A program made the position numbers and the translations under genes. From contig CAJTMR010000030.1 of NCBI GenBank assembly GCA_910577325.1, positions 1-37,024 of the forward strand: a stretch of DNA of 37,024 nt. Direction: 5' to 3'. The first letter of the stretch is position 1. Each line of letters starts with the position of its first letter. Below the pieces are notes generated by a model. It had not been told where the DNA came from. It did not search any database and worked only from the letters and a program-made list of their open reading frames with translations. Positions 24,761-33,773 of this stretch are shown here, one piece after another. Source of the stretch: an uncultured Parabacteroides sp. (GTDB lineage: Bacteria > Bacteroidota > Bacteroidia > Bacteroidales > Tannerellaceae).

Positions 24761-24772
24761 GGAGATAGCCCA

Positions 24773-26032
24773 TTATTTTGCAGCCGCTCTCTTCTTATTT
24801 CGCCAAAAACTGCCATCCCGTTTGCTACCGAACATATTCCGACGCTTGGACTCTTCCTTTATCGCTTTTTTCTTTCCAGCAATCGCTTCCTTGACCTCGG
24901 CGGTCTCGAATATATGCCCCCCTGCAACCGGCACTTCTTTACCGATCAGTTTCTGGATATCTTTCAGATACGGAACTTCCTCCACATCGCAAAAAGAGAA
25001 AGCGATCCCGCTATGCCCGGCACGACCAGTACGGCCGATACGATGCACATAGGTTTCCGGCACATTCGGCAAATCATAATTGATAACATGCGAAAGATGG
25101 TCGACATCGATACCACGGGAAGCGATATCGGTCGCGATCAGGACGCGGAGTGTATGATCCTTAAAGCTGGATAAGGCACGCTGGCGGGCGCTCTGCCCTT
25201 TGTCTCCATGAATGGCTTCCGCACCAATCCCGGATCTGTTCAGGACACGGGCGACCTTGTCGGCTCCGTGCTTCGTACGGGTAAAAACCAAAACGGATTC
25301 CAGCGAACGGTCTTCCAACAGATTCTTCAGCAGGTTGATCTTTTCCACTTTCTCAACAAAATAGACAGACTGGTCGATCGTATCGACAGTGGAAGACACT
25401 GGGGTCACCTCTACTTTTTCAGGCTTGTGGAGGATCGTTCCTGCCAGACGCTCGATCTCCGGCGGCATCGTTGCAGAGAAGAACAAGGACTGGCGTTTTT
25501 TAGGAAGCAAAGGCAAGATGCGCTTGATGTCATGGATAAATCCCATATCCAGCATCCGGTCCGCTTCATCCAAGACAAAATATTCCAATGTATTCAGGCG
25601 AATAAAACCCTGATTGATCAAATCCAACAGACGGCCGGGAGTTGCGATCAACACGTCCACCCCACGTACCAACGCATCCGTCTGCGGCTTCTGCCCTACA
25701 CCACCGAAAATAACCGTATGTTTTACATGAGTATAACACCCGTATGCCGTAAAACTTTCACCGATCTGGATCGCCAATTCGCGTGTCGGAGTCAGGACCA
25801 AAGCTTTAATTCCCGGCTTACGTCCATTCAAAATCTGTTCTTCAATCTTCTGGATAATAGGGATGGAGAAAGCAGCCGTCTTGCCGGTTCCGGTTTGCGC
25901 GCAACCTAATAAATCAGATCCGTCCAATACTACGGGAATGGCTTCGGCTTGTATGGGAGTAGGAGTTGTGTACTTTTCTTTTTTGAGAGCCTTTCGTATC
26001 GGCTCGATCAGTTCTAATTGTTCAAATGTCAT
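24773..26032 (-). CDS. DEAD-box ATP-dependent RNA helicase (RhlE-like)
   Basis: A 419-residue helicase from the ATG at 26032 (MTFEQLELIEPIRKALKKEKYTTPTPIQAEAIP), the usual start for this family; an ATG at 26050 is the alternative. Motifs in order: TPTPIQ Q-motif, AQTGTGKT, PTRELAIQ, GGVG, TPGRLLDL, DEAD, SAT, then ARVLNRSGIGAEAIHGDK, SRGIDV and HRIGRTGRAG. The basic tail (EESKRRNMFGSKRDGSFWRNKKRAAAK) is shorter than in the helicase at 9794, and the two proteins are not close duplicates. RhlE-type members act in ribosome maturation and RNA turnover; the precise role here is unknown. Confidence 0.93.
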   Translation of the reverse strand: MTFEQLELIEPIRKALKKEKYTTPTPIQAEAIPVVLDGSDLLGCAQTGTGKTAAFSIPIIQKIEEQILNGRKPGIKALVLTPTRELAIQIGESFTAYGCYTHVKHTVIFGGVGQKPQTDALVRGVDVLIATPGRLLDLINQGFIRLNTLEYFVLDEADRMLDMGFIHDIKRILPLLPKKRQSLFFSATMPPEIERLAGTILHKPEKVEVTPVSSTVDTIDQSVYFVEKVEKINLLKNLLEDRSLESVLVFTRTKHGADKVARVLNRSGIGAEAIHGDKGQSARQRALSSFKDHTLRVLIATDIASRGIDVDHLSHVINYDLPNVPETYVHRIGRTGRAGHSGIAFSFCDVEEVPYLKDIQKLIGKEVPVAGGHIFETAEVKEAIAGKKKAIKEESKRRNMFGSKRDGSFWRNKKRAAAK

Positions 26033-26077
26033 ATAATAAGAATGAGCCATCACGGCTCGTTAAATAAATAATGGTGA

Positions 26078-26085
26078 CAAAGGTA
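26078..26085 (-). promoter_or_regulatory. -7 box (TACCTTTG) of the second DEAD-box gene
   Basis: CAAAGGTA reads TACCTTTG leftward, 46 bases before the chosen start at 26032 (28 before the alternative at 26050). A clear -33 element is not seen. Confidence 0.55.
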
Positions 26086-26145
26086 CACAAAAATCCGGCA
26101 TCTCTGCAATTTTTCGTTATATTTGCATGCTTTTTAAAAACATTC

Positions 26146-26316
26146 AGAGCCTGTTTAATTTTGTTCAGCATTCTTTTGAAAGTTCTTTTTGAGGATGTTT
26201 TTCTGTTTTATAAGGATCATAGCGGGCTATATGACGAATAAAAACAGGAAAACAGACCGGAAAAGAAACTCATAAGAAGCTGAAAAAACTTTTTGAACAA
26301 AATTTAAACAGGCTCT
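26146..26316. mobile_element. MITE-like inverted-repeat element (171 bp)
   Basis: Terminal inverted repeats of 22-23 bases (26146-26167 and 26294-26316), identical except for one missing A, bound a gene-free AT-rich element. Its centre carries the palindrome ATAGCGGGCTAT (26219-26230), which gives the whole element a long, imperfect hairpin shape. The outer sequence AGAGCCTGTTTAAA recurs at 9632, suggesting a repeat family in this genome. No clear target duplication is visible. It ends 18 bases before the recQ ATG, so it must contribute to, or displace, the recQ promoter. Confidence 0.7.
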
Positions 26317-26334
26317 AAGTTCTTTTTGATTCTC

Positions 26335-28164
26335 ATGAAAGAATTATTATTACTACTCAAACGTTTTTTCGGATACACATCATTCCGCCCATTACAGGCC
26401 GAGATCATACAGCGCATCTTGCAAAAAGAAGATTCGCTGGTCCTGATGCCTACAGGTGGCGGCAAATCGATCTGCTTCCAGCTTCCGGCGATCTACATGC
26501 CGGGAACTGCCATCGTAGTTTCTCCCCTCATCGCTTTGATGAAGGACCAGGTCGAAGGACTGATTGCCAATGGCATACCGGCAGCGACACTCAACAGCAT
26601 GATGCCGGAGGAAGAACGCCACCGGGTACGGCAACTCTGCATACAAGGAAAAGTGAAACTGCTCTACATCTCGCCCGAAGGGATCATAAGCGAATTGCAT
26701 TGGCTCCTGCCCCGCATCGACATTTCACTGATCGCCATCGACGAAGCGCATTGTATCTCGCATTGGGGACATGATTTCCGTCCCGAATATACCCAACTGT
26801 CCGTTCTGAAAGAGAATTTCCCGAAAGTGCCGATCGTCGCTTTAACAGCTACGGCAGACAAAATCACCCGAACGGATATCCTGAACCAATTGAAACTGCG
26901 TGATCCTAAAACATTCATCTCATCTTTCGACCGCCCGAACCTGTCACTCACTATCCGCCGCGGGCTGAGCAAGAAAGAAAAAATCGCTGCGATTGTCCAT
27001 TTCATCAACCGGCATCACCGACAGAGCGGCATCATCTACTGCATGAGCCGCAACAGCACGGAGTCTTTGGCCGAAGAACTGTCCGAATACAGCATCCGGG
27101 CAACCGCCTATCATGCCGGGCTCAGCCCCGACAAACGCGAGAAAGCACAGGACGATTTCATAAACGACCGTGTCAATGTGGTGTGTGCAACGGTCGCGTT
27201 CGGGATGGGGATAGACAAAAGCAACGTCCGCTGGGTCATTCATTATAATATGCCGGCAAGCATCGAGAACTATTATCAGGAAATAGGCCGTGCCGGACGG
27301 GACGGTATGAAAAGCGACACACTCCTTTTCTATTCCGTAAGCGATATCCTGCTCCTCCGCCGTTTCGCAGAAGAAAGCGGACAGAAAGACGTCACTTTAC
27401 AGAAGTTGAACCGGATGCGCCGGTATTGCGAAGCAGACATTTGCCGGCGCCGCATTCTACTGAGCTATTTCGGAGAAGAGACGGACAAGGATTGCGGGAA
27501 TTGTGATGTTTGTAAAAATCCTCCCCGACGTTTCGACGGAAGCATCTTGGTTCAAAAGGCCTTGAGTGGTATTTTCCGTACCGGACAAACTGCCAATATG
27601 CACCTGTTGATCGATATACTCCGAGGATCCGAAAAGGAAGAACTGACGGAAAAAGGGTACGACAAACTAAAGACCTACGGTGTAGGTAAGGATCTCAGCT
27701 ACAAAGAATGGAAAGAATATTTATATCAGATGCTCCAGCTCGGTTATATCGAAATCGACTATATGTCGGCCGGTCACCTGAAAGTGACTGCGTTAGGACG
27801 TAAAGTCCTTTTCGGCGAACAGCAAGCGCTCATGGCCATTTATCAAAACACAAAAGATTTCGCCCTGCCGACCAAAAAAGGCGGCTACAAATACCGGCCG
27901 ATCCGCCCGCTCGAATCTACTTCCGTGGATGAAACATTGCTCGACTCTCTACAACAACTCCGCAAACAGATTGCCGAACGCGAACATACTCCGGCTTATA
28001 TCCTCTTTTCGGATGATGCCCTCGAAGATATGGTCCAGAAAAAACCGGTCACTCTTGACGAATTCAGCGAAATACGAGGTGTCGGACAGCTCAAGTTGGA
28101 CAAATACGGAAAGGTATTCGTCGCCTTGATCCGCTTTGTCCTTCGTTTACCCAAAAAGGAATAA
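26335..28164 (+). CDS. recQ: ATP-dependent DNA helicase RecQ
   Basis: A 3'-5' DNA helicase in recombinational repair, 609 residues, full length. I start it at the ATG at 26335 rather than an in-frame TTG at 26326. Helicase motifs: PTGGGKSICFQLPA (Walker A), DEAHCISHWGHDFRPEY with the DEAH box and the RecQ aromatic-rich loop, TATAD, and MGIDKSNVRWVIHYNMPASIENYYQEIGRAGRDG (split: GIDK, QEIGRAGRDG). The RQC zinc site follows (CRRRILLSYFGE and CGNCDVC). A C-terminal HRDC domain (~530-605) is present. The start codon lies 18 bases after the MITE-like element. Confidence 0.96.
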   Translation: MKELLLLLKRFFGYTSFRPLQAEIIQRILQKEDSLVLMPTGGGKSICFQLPAIYMPGTAIVVSPLIALMKDQVEGLIANGIPAATLNSMMPEEERHRVRQLCIQGKVKLLYISPEGIISELHWLLPRIDISLIAIDEAHCISHWGHDFRPEYTQLSVLKENFPKVPIVALTATADKITRTDILNQLKLRDPKTFISSFDRPNLSLTIRRGLSKKEKIAAIVHFINRHHRQSGIIYCMSRNSTESLAEELSEYSIRATAYHAGLSPDKREKAQDDFINDRVNVVCATVAFGMGIDKSNVRWVIHYNMPASIENYYQEIGRAGRDGMKSDTLLFYSVSDILLLRRFAEESGQKDVTLQKLNRMRRYCEADICRRRILLSYFGEETDKDCGNCDVCKNPPRRFDGSILVQKALSGIFRTGQTANMHLLIDILRGSEKEELTEKGYDKLKTYGVGKDLSYKEWKEYLYQMLQLGYIEIDYMSAGHLKVTALGRKVLFGEQQALMAIYQNTKDFALPTKKGGYKYRPIRPLESTSVDETLLDSLQQLRKQIAEREHTPAYILFSDDALEDMVQKKPVTLDEFSEIRGVGQLKLDKYGKVFVALIRFVLRLPKKE

Positions 28165-28205
28165 AAACCAAACAATCATTCTGTTCTTTTGTTTATATTT
28201 ATATA

Positions 28206-29225
28206 ATGAATAGAAAAATGAAGACAATTCCCATACTCTTACTGCTTTGCCTTTCCACATTGAGTTTCTGCACGACAAAGTCGGAAGAAACACAAGAGCC
28301 CGTCCCACCGGGACAAGATACTCCGGTCAGCGGAACAACTCCAAAACCGGAGATGTCCCCTACTCTGATCGAGACCGTTATAGAAAAGGAGCTGCTTTAC
28401 GACCAGCATACCTTGACAGATACATATCCGTATAAAGACACCACACGAGAATTCCAATGGGATAAGATCCGTGCGGGTCTTCGGCTCCTCGATTCGATCC
28501 GGCAAAAGCCGTCCCGTTGGGCAATCTTTCAAAATTACAGGAACAAAAACGGGGAAGCTCCGCTGGTTCGGAATTTTCATCGCGATGCTTACAAACGGAT
28601 ATCCGATACTTTGGGGGTTGAACGTTACCAGTCTGTCCCGTTATATCTGCCGGAAGACACACTGACAGCCGAACGTTATGGCCGGGATGGGGCTCTTGTG
28701 AAATTGTTGGACGACAGCAACCGCTTTTTCCGCATCCAAACGATCTATACAAACGGAGAATGGCTGGTTCCCGGAAAATATATCAAACCGGTCGATAGCG
28801 TCACATTTGACAAAGCCATATTCGTTGATGTCACCAATCAGAATATCGCGACACTTGAACACGTGGATTCCAAATGGCTTGTCAGAAGCATGAATCCGGC
28901 AACAACAGGACAACACCGCCCTCCATACGCGCAAGAAACACCATTAGGCATATTCGTCGTCCAGGAAAAGAAAACAAGAATGATTTACCTGGTAGACGGC
29001 AGCAAAGAGACAGGTGGATTCGCCCCTTATGCCAGCCGGTTCACCAATGGAGGTTACATCCATGGAGTTCCGGTAAACACACCGCGCAAATCGCTGATCG
29101 AATACAGTTCAACGCTTGGAACGACTCCACGCTCCCATATGTGCGTCCGGAATGCGACCTCACATGCCAAATTTATTTATGATTGGGCATCTGTAAATGA
29201 GACAATTGTTTTCGTTTTTGATTAA
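28206..29225 (+). CDS. L,D-transpeptidase lipoprotein (YkuD family)
   Basis: Predicted peptidoglycan cross-linking or protein-anchoring enzyme, 339 residues. The signal ends in a lipobox (LSFC), so it is an exported lipoprotein. A proline/threonine-rich linker follows. The C-terminal YkuD domain begins near residue 220 (KAIFVDVTNQNIATLE). The active site is HGVP...SHMCVRN with Cys313 as the presumed nucleophile, replacing the usual SHGC context but keeping Cys and the following Arg. The N-terminal half is not a recognised LysM or peptidoglycan-binding domain. The start may also be the ATG at 28218. It follows recQ by 41 bases. A second, different L,D-transpeptidase comes next. Confidence 0.85.
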   Translation: MNRKMKTIPILLLLCLSTLSFCTTKSEETQEPVPPGQDTPVSGTTPKPEMSPTLIETVIEKELLYDQHTLTDTYPYKDTTREFQWDKIRAGLRLLDSIRQKPSRWAIFQNYRNKNGEAPLVRNFHRDAYKRISDTLGVERYQSVPLYLPEDTLTAERYGRDGALVKLLDDSNRFFRIQTIYTNGEWLVPGKYIKPVDSVTFDKAIFVDVTNQNIATLEHVDSKWLVRSMNPATTGQHRPPYAQETPLGIFVVQEKKTRMIYLVDGSKETGGFAPYASRFTNGGYIHGVPVNTPRKSLIEYSSTLGTTPRSHMCVRNATSHAKFIYDWASVNETIVFVFD

Positions 29226-29231
29226 AAGTTT

Positions 29232-29239
29232 TATCTTTG
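29232..29239 (+). promoter_or_regulatory. -7 box (TATCTTTG) of the second L,D-transpeptidase gene
   Basis: An exact TAnnTTTG match lies 19 bases before the ATG at 29259, directly after the stop of the first transpeptidase gene. This suggests the second gene can be expressed on its own. Confidence 0.5.
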
Positions 29240-29258
29240 TGCGACATTATTCAATCTT

Positions 29259-30005
29259 ATGTCAGCACGTATCTGTTTATATTTGATTTTATTATTTCTC
29301 CCGGCCAATTATACGGCTACCCGAAGTTCATCACCTCTGATCCTGGCAGATCCCACTGCGGCCGTATCTTCGTTATGCCGACAGCTCTATGCAGATATGC
29401 AATTGGACAATGTGGTGAATTATACAGCCTTCGAACAGGCCATAACCGGAGCGCAAGCAATCGAACGCCATAATAAGGATATCATTACCTTGATCGACTT
29501 CACAAAGCCTTCCACAGAAGAGCGGTTTTACGTTCTGGATATCAAACACAAGAAACTCCTGTTCTCATCTCTCGTCTCGCATGGGAAAAACAGCGGAGGA
29601 AATTATGCCACTTCGTTCTCCAATAAAATCAATTCCTACAAAAGTTCATTGGGATTTTTCGTTACGGAAAATACATATCAGGGCAAAAACGGTTATTCCT
29701 TAGTCTTGGATGGTTTGGAAAAAGGCATAAACGACCGAGCAAAAGAACGGGCGATCGTAGTACATGGGGCTAACTATTGCCACCTGTCTGTCGCAGCATC
29801 GGCAGGCCGTTTAGGAAGAAGTTTCGGTTGCCCCGCCCTGCCCCAGTCGCTTGCCAAACCGATCATCAACACTATCAAAGACGGAACCTTGCTCTACATC
29901 TATGCCAACGACAAGGATTATTTGAGTCAAAGTACGATCCTGTCTACCGGAAATTCGATTTCCCCGAACTCGATCATCGCATTGAACAGCCTGATACGTG
30001 AATAA
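29259..30005 (+). CDS. Murein L,D-transpeptidase catalytic domain protein (YkuD_2 type)
   Basis: A 248-residue exported protein with an N-terminal signal (MSARICLYLILLFLPANYTA). The catalytic domain matches the YkuD_2 type: LVSHGKNSGGNYATSFSNKINSYKSSLGFF, then IVVHGANYCHLSVAASAGRLGRSFGCPALP, with Cys191 in the GRSFGCPAL motif as the nucleophile. It is only distantly related to the preceding transpeptidase, so the pair is not a tandem duplication. Its last 79 bases overlap the 3' end of the leftward pabC gene; both protein ends look normal for their families. Confidence 0.88.
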   Translation: MSARICLYLILLFLPANYTATRSSSPLILADPTAAVSSLCRQLYADMQLDNVVNYTAFEQAITGAQAIERHNKDIITLIDFTKPSTEERFYVLDIKHKKLLFSSLVSHGKNSGGNYATSFSNKINSYKSSLGFFVTENTYQGKNGYSLVLDGLEKGINDRAKERAIVVHGANYCHLSVAASAGRLGRSFGCPALPQSLAKPIINTIKDGTLLYIYANDKDYLSQSTILSTGNSISPNSIIALNSLIRE

Positions 30006-30517
30006 ACCGGCAAATCATCCGGACGGATATCATCTGCAACAATTTCTCCTTTATCCAACAAAGAAGCCCTCTTCGTTCCTGCCAACAGCGGCATAGAGGG
30101 GGTGACCCATTGTTTTCCGTTCCAAAGCGCAACGTTACAAACAGAAGTGTCGGTCAACAATCCTCTCCGGACAATCAGCACGTCGTCTTCCGCTTCGCGA
30201 AATGCGAACAAACGGTTCAGCACACTCCGATCCGTACTTTTATACCGATAGGTGACTTCATCGTCGACGACCAGCCGCAAAGAGGATACCGGACGAATGT
30301 GATAGGCAGCATAGTCCACGCTCAAGATATCTTTATCATATTCCACCCGGCACTTTGTCCGTTCCCGATAGTTTCCGGGTCGGATGTAGTCACTCAAATC
30401 AAGCGTACCGATTTGATGCAACACGTTTCGGCGTGTCACGTCCATACGCCGGTTATGATAGGGCAAGTTATGAATCCGCCCGTCCTCGATCCGGATCGTT
30501 TCAATAAATCGGGACAT
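29927..30517 (-). CDS. pabC: Aminotransferase class IV, probable aminodeoxychorismate lyase
   Basis: A 196-residue PLP-fold type IV protein, shorter than E. coli PabC (269) but typical for Bacteroidetes. It would convert 4-amino-4-deoxychorismate to p-aminobenzoate and pyruvate, for folate. The PLP lysine is likely in YRYKSTDRSVLN. GLLTDTSVCNVALWNGKQWVTPSMPLLAGTKRA is the phosphate-binding/cofactor block. It overlaps the end of pabB by 17 bases, and this coupling is the main support for the role. Its 3' end overlaps the convergent transpeptidase gene by 79 bases. Confidence 0.85.
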   Translation of the reverse strand: MSRFIETIRIEDGRIHNLPYHNRRMDVTRRNVLHQIGTLDLSDYIRPGNYRERTKCRVEYDKDILSVDYAAYHIRPVSSLRLVVDDEVTYRYKSTDRSVLNRLFAFREAEDDVLIVRRGLLTDTSVCNVALWNGKQWVTPSMPLLAGTKRASLLDKGEIVADDIRPDDLPVYSRIRLFNAMIEFGEIEFPVDRIVL

Positions 30518-31502
30518 AGACTTTCTGTTTCATTTCGTTATACTCGCTTGCCAAATCACTCCGGGAAGTAATGCCGCCTCCGCTCTTAAAGACAAAAGAG
30601 TCATCTGCCTGTCGTTCTAAAAAACGGATCATAACGGCACTGTCCAGGCTATTCCCGTCAAAATAACCCATAACCCCGGTATAGAACCCTCTCTCGTATG
30701 TCTCGGCTTCCGCTATGATCTCCATTGTCTTCTTTTTAGGCGCACCTGTGATGGAACCTGCCGGCAGGAGACGGAATAACAATTCACCTGTATCTGCCTG
30801 CCAGTTCCTGGCAAGACGGCCCCGGATCTCCGAACTAACCTGCAACAAAGCGCCTTTATGTGTCGGCAGCTCGTCTATATACCGGTAACGGGTCAACGTC
30901 ACCTCGGTCGACACCCGACTCAGATCATTGCGGATCAGGTCGACAATCGTAGCATGTTCGGCCGCTTCCTTCGGATCGTCCAATATCTGCCTGCGGGCAT
31001 CCGGCAACATGGCATCGATCGTTCCTTTCATCGGATAAGAATAAATATGTTCATCCCGTACCTTCACAAATATCTCCGGAGAGAAAACGACAAAACGATC
31101 TTTCATCCAGAGCTTATACCGGGCTTGCGAACGAAAAAAAACTTCTTTCAGACCCAGATTGGTCCGGACGGGAGTAGCACAAGTCAGATTGACCAAATAA
31201 GAGTTTCCGGCCCGGATATGTCCGATAACTTTATGAAACGAATCGGCATAGGCCTCTTGTGTGATAGGGAATGTTTCCCATCGCATCACAGAAGTCTGAT
31301 TCTCCTGTTGATTCATACGGTTTGCAGCCACGACATTCGTCACACCATCCAAATCGTAAAGCAACTCTTCCGGATTAACCTGATCCAACTCTTCCACAAC
31401 CACTTGGTCTTGCTTGTAATCGATCACAAACAGGAAAGGCCGCCTTTCCGCACCTAATCGGTTCATACGGCAGACGGCTTCCATACGGTTATAGAATCTC
31501 AT
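30501..31502 (-). CDS. pabB: Aminodeoxychorismate synthase component I
   Basis: Chorismate-utilising enzyme of p-aminobenzoate synthesis, 333 residues from the ATG at 31502 (MRFYNRMEAVCRMNRLG). The active-site segment YPMKGTIDA keeps the Lys that marks aminodeoxychorismate synthase rather than anthranilate synthase. PAGSITGAPKKKTMEII and the C-terminal SGGGITSRSDLASEYNEM complete the chorismate-binding fold. It is shorter than E. coli PabB because the N-terminal domain is reduced. The start codon overlaps the aguB stop (ATGA), so translation is coupled. No glutamine amidotransferase partner (PabA) lies in the window. Confidence 0.92.
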   Translation of the reverse strand: MRFYNRMEAVCRMNRLGAERRPFLFVIDYKQDQVVVEELDQVNPEELLYDLDGVTNVVAANRMNQQENQTSVMRWETFPITQEAYADSFHKVIGHIRAGNSYLVNLTCATPVRTNLGLKEVFFRSQARYKLWMKDRFVVFSPEIFVKVRDEHIYSYPMKGTIDAMLPDARRQILDDPKEAAEHATIVDLIRNDLSRVSTEVTLTRYRYIDELPTHKGALLQVSSEIRGRLARNWQADTGELLFRLLPAGSITGAPKKKTMEIIAEAETYERGFYTGVMGYFDGNSLDSAVMIRFLERQADDSFVFKSGGGITSRSDLASEYNEMKQKVYVPIY

Positions 31503-32386
31503 ATCAGAAAACGTTCGGTCAAGTCCCCAAAAGCATCGATACGGCGATCCCGGAAGAAAGGCCACCAACGGCGGACATTCTCACTACGCGTCTTGTCGAT
31601 CTCCACAATTCGTATTTCCTCATCACTATTGGAAAGTTCGGCCAAGAGTTCCCCCTGCGGACCGGCGACGAAACTGTTTCCCCAGAACCGGATGCCATTC
31701 GTCTGTCCGGACGGATCAACCTCATGCCCTACACGGTTTACCGTAACAACCGGAAGCCCATTGGCTACGGCATGCCCCCGTTGGACAGTCACCCACGCCC
31801 CCAACTGGCGTTTTTTCTCTTCCTCCGTGTCACTGCTTTCCCAACCGATGGCTGTCGGATAAATCAGCAATTCCGCTCCTTTCATCGCCATCAGGCGGGC
31901 TGCTTCGGGATACCACTGATCCCAACAAACCAATACGCCCAATTTGCCGACCGAAGTCCGGATCGGCTCGAACCCAAGATCACCAAGAGTAAAATAAAAC
32001 TTCTCATAGTAGGCCGGATCATCCGGAATATGCATCTTACGGTATCTTCCGGCAATAGTACCGTCTTTTTCGATAACGACAGCCGTATTATGATACAAAC
32101 CGGGAGCCCGTTTCTCAAACAAAGAAAGAACCAGCACGACACCCAGTTCCTTTGCCAACGCTCCGAATATCTCCGTAGAGGGTCCCGGAATCGGTTCCGC
32201 CTGATCAAACACTTCGGTATCTTCCGTCTGACAGAAATAAAGCCCGTTATGCAACTCCTGCAAAACAACCAATTCAGCACCTTGCAAAGCACAAGCACGA
32301 ATATTCTCTTTCAATTTGTTGATATTGGCGGTGCGGTCTCCGATATTCGCCTGCTGCACCAGTCCGACCTTTAACATATCTTCCAT
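31499..32386 (-). CDS. aguB: N-carbamoylputrescine amidohydrolase
   Basis: Nitrilase-superfamily hydrolase, 295 residues, converting N-carbamoylputrescine to putrescine, CO2 and ammonia. The catalytic triad is visible: Glu in VVLQELHNGLYFCQ, Lys in GRYRKMHIPDDP, Cys in LVCWDQWYPEAARLMA. I use the ATG at 32386 (MEDMLKVGLVQQ); the longer frame begins at a TTG at 32398. The ATG at 32377 (MLKVGLVQQ) is also possible. It lies 29 bases after aguA, which supplies its substrate, and overlaps pabB by 4 bases. Confidence 0.93.
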   Translation of the reverse strand: MEDMLKVGLVQQANIGDRTANINKLKENIRACALQGAELVVLQELHNGLYFCQTEDTEVFDQAEPIPGPSTEIFGALAKELGVVLVLSLFEKRAPGLYHNTAVVIEKDGTIAGRYRKMHIPDDPAYYEKFYFTLGDLGFEPIRTSVGKLGVLVCWDQWYPEAARLMAMKGAELLIYPTAIGWESSDTEEEKKRQLGAWVTVQRGHAVANGLPVVTVNRVGHEVDPSGQTNGIRFWGNSFVAGPQGELLAELSNSDEEIRIVEIDKTRSENVRRWWPFFRDRRIDAFGDLTERFLI

Positions 32387-32415
32387 CTCAATTTTCAACT
32401 TTCAATTCCCACTTT

Positions 32416-33444
32416 TCAATTAATAACTCCCTCCGGATATTGCATCGTCACACAATGTAGCGAACCATGCTGTTTAATCAACGGCAAGCAATTGATCCCT
32501 ATAATCTCACGATCCGGAAAGGCCTGTTGCAAAGCAGCTTTCGCCAGTTCATCTTTCGGAGAATTATAAAAAGGAAGCAACACAGCACCATTGATTATCA
32601 AAAAATTGGCGTATGTAGCCGGAAGACGTTCGCCCTCCCATACCACCGGTTCCGCCATCGGCAGGACAATCAACCGGTAAGGTTTGCCGTCAGCCTGTCT
32701 GAAAGCCTGTAACTCCTGTTCCATCGCTTGCAATTCTTCGAAATGTTCATCCGATTCATCCGTACACTGCACATACGCAATCGTATCTTCGCTACAAAAC
32801 CGTGCCAACGTATCGACATGACTGTCCGTGTCGTCACCGGCCAGATAGCCGTTTTCCAACCATAAGATACGTCTAATGCCGAAGACATCCTTCAGATAGG
32901 TTTCCAGTTCTTCTTTTTGCAAATACTCATTCCGGTTCAGAGACGAAAGGCATTCGACAGTAGTGAGCAGCGTTCCCTTGCCATCCGATTCAATACTGCC
33001 ACCTTCCAATACGAACGGTTGCATATTGATAACCGGAACCCCTTCGGCAAATGTTCCCTGCATCGACAGTTGGCGTGTAATCAGGTTGTCCAGGTCCGCC
33101 GCGAACTTCATCCCCCACCCGTTGAACACGAAGTCATACACCACAGGTTCTCCCTGATCAAATACCGTAATACCACCATGATCACGTGCCCAGGTATCAT
33201 TAGTCGCCATCTCCCGAAAACGGATCCGACTGTAATCCACATCGCCCAATTGTCCACGTACCTCCTCTTCGTCCGGACAGACGATCAACAATTTCTCATG
33301 CTTGATCACTTCTTTGGCAATCGATACGAAACAAGGAATCACCTCGTCCAGTATAGGAGCCCAATCCGTTTCCTCATGCGGCCATGTCAACTGGACGGCA
33401 CTTTGCGGATACCACTCTGCAGGTAATATGATTTTATCTTCCAT
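32416..33444 (-). CDS. aguA: Agmatine deiminase
   Basis: Converts agmatine to N-carbamoylputrescine and ammonia; guanidino-group modifying superfamily, 342 residues. The opening ILPAEWYPQSAVQLTWPHEETDW is typical. Catalytic residues are visible: LENGYLAGDDTDSHVDTLARF (Asp/His) and GSLHCVTMQYP with nucleophile Cys331. It is the first gene of the leftward operon aguA-aguB-pabB-pabC. A TATATTTG box (33473-33480) lies 28 bases upstream. The agmatine source (an arginine decarboxylase) is not in the window. Confidence 0.95.
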   Translation of the reverse strand: MEDKIILPAEWYPQSAVQLTWPHEETDWAPILDEVIPCFVSIAKEVIKHEKLLIVCPDEEEVRGQLGDVDYSRIRFREMATNDTWARDHGGITVFDQGEPVVYDFVFNGWGMKFAADLDNLITRQLSMQGTFAEGVPVINMQPFVLEGGSIESDGKGTLLTTVECLSSLNRNEYLQKEELETYLKDVFGIRRILWLENGYLAGDDTDSHVDTLARFCSEDTIAYVQCTDESDEHFEELQAMEQELQAFRQADGKPYRLIVLPMAEPVVWEGERLPATYANFLIINGAVLLPFYNSPKDELAKAALQQAFPDREIIGINCLPLIKQHGSLHCVTMQYPEGVIN

Positions 33445-33773
33445 CTGCGTTTAAAATATACGATTTACGGTACAAATATAGGCTTAATTTCCATCATTCT
33501 TAGTACAAAAAGCCTATCACCTCTGCCTATTTGCTGTTTTTCTTCCATGTCTCAAGAAATATAGCCAAATCCAAATATCCCCTCCCTTTACCGGCAAGCC
33601 TTTCCCGTTTGAACCGGCCCGCTTAACCGCGACCTTTGAAACCAACCCCTCCACGCAATAGCCGCCTTCCGGCAGCAAGGCCTTTTTCCCAAGAAGACAA
33701 CCTTGAAAAATGACCGAAATAAATGTGCATTTCACGATTTTTTTCCTACCTTCGTGACCATTAAACAAAGAAT
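33445..33773. other. Divergent control region of aguA and oxyR
   Basis: A 329-base spacer. A -7 box TATATTTG on the minus strand (33473-33480) serves aguA. TACCTTCG (33747-33754) on the plus strand, 19 bases before the oxyR ATG, is one base off the -7 consensus. The middle (33560-33710) is unusually C/T-rich on the plus strand and contains a short GGC/GCC dyad near 33660. I see no supported gene in it; a frame on the minus strand there lacks family features. Confidence 0.5.
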
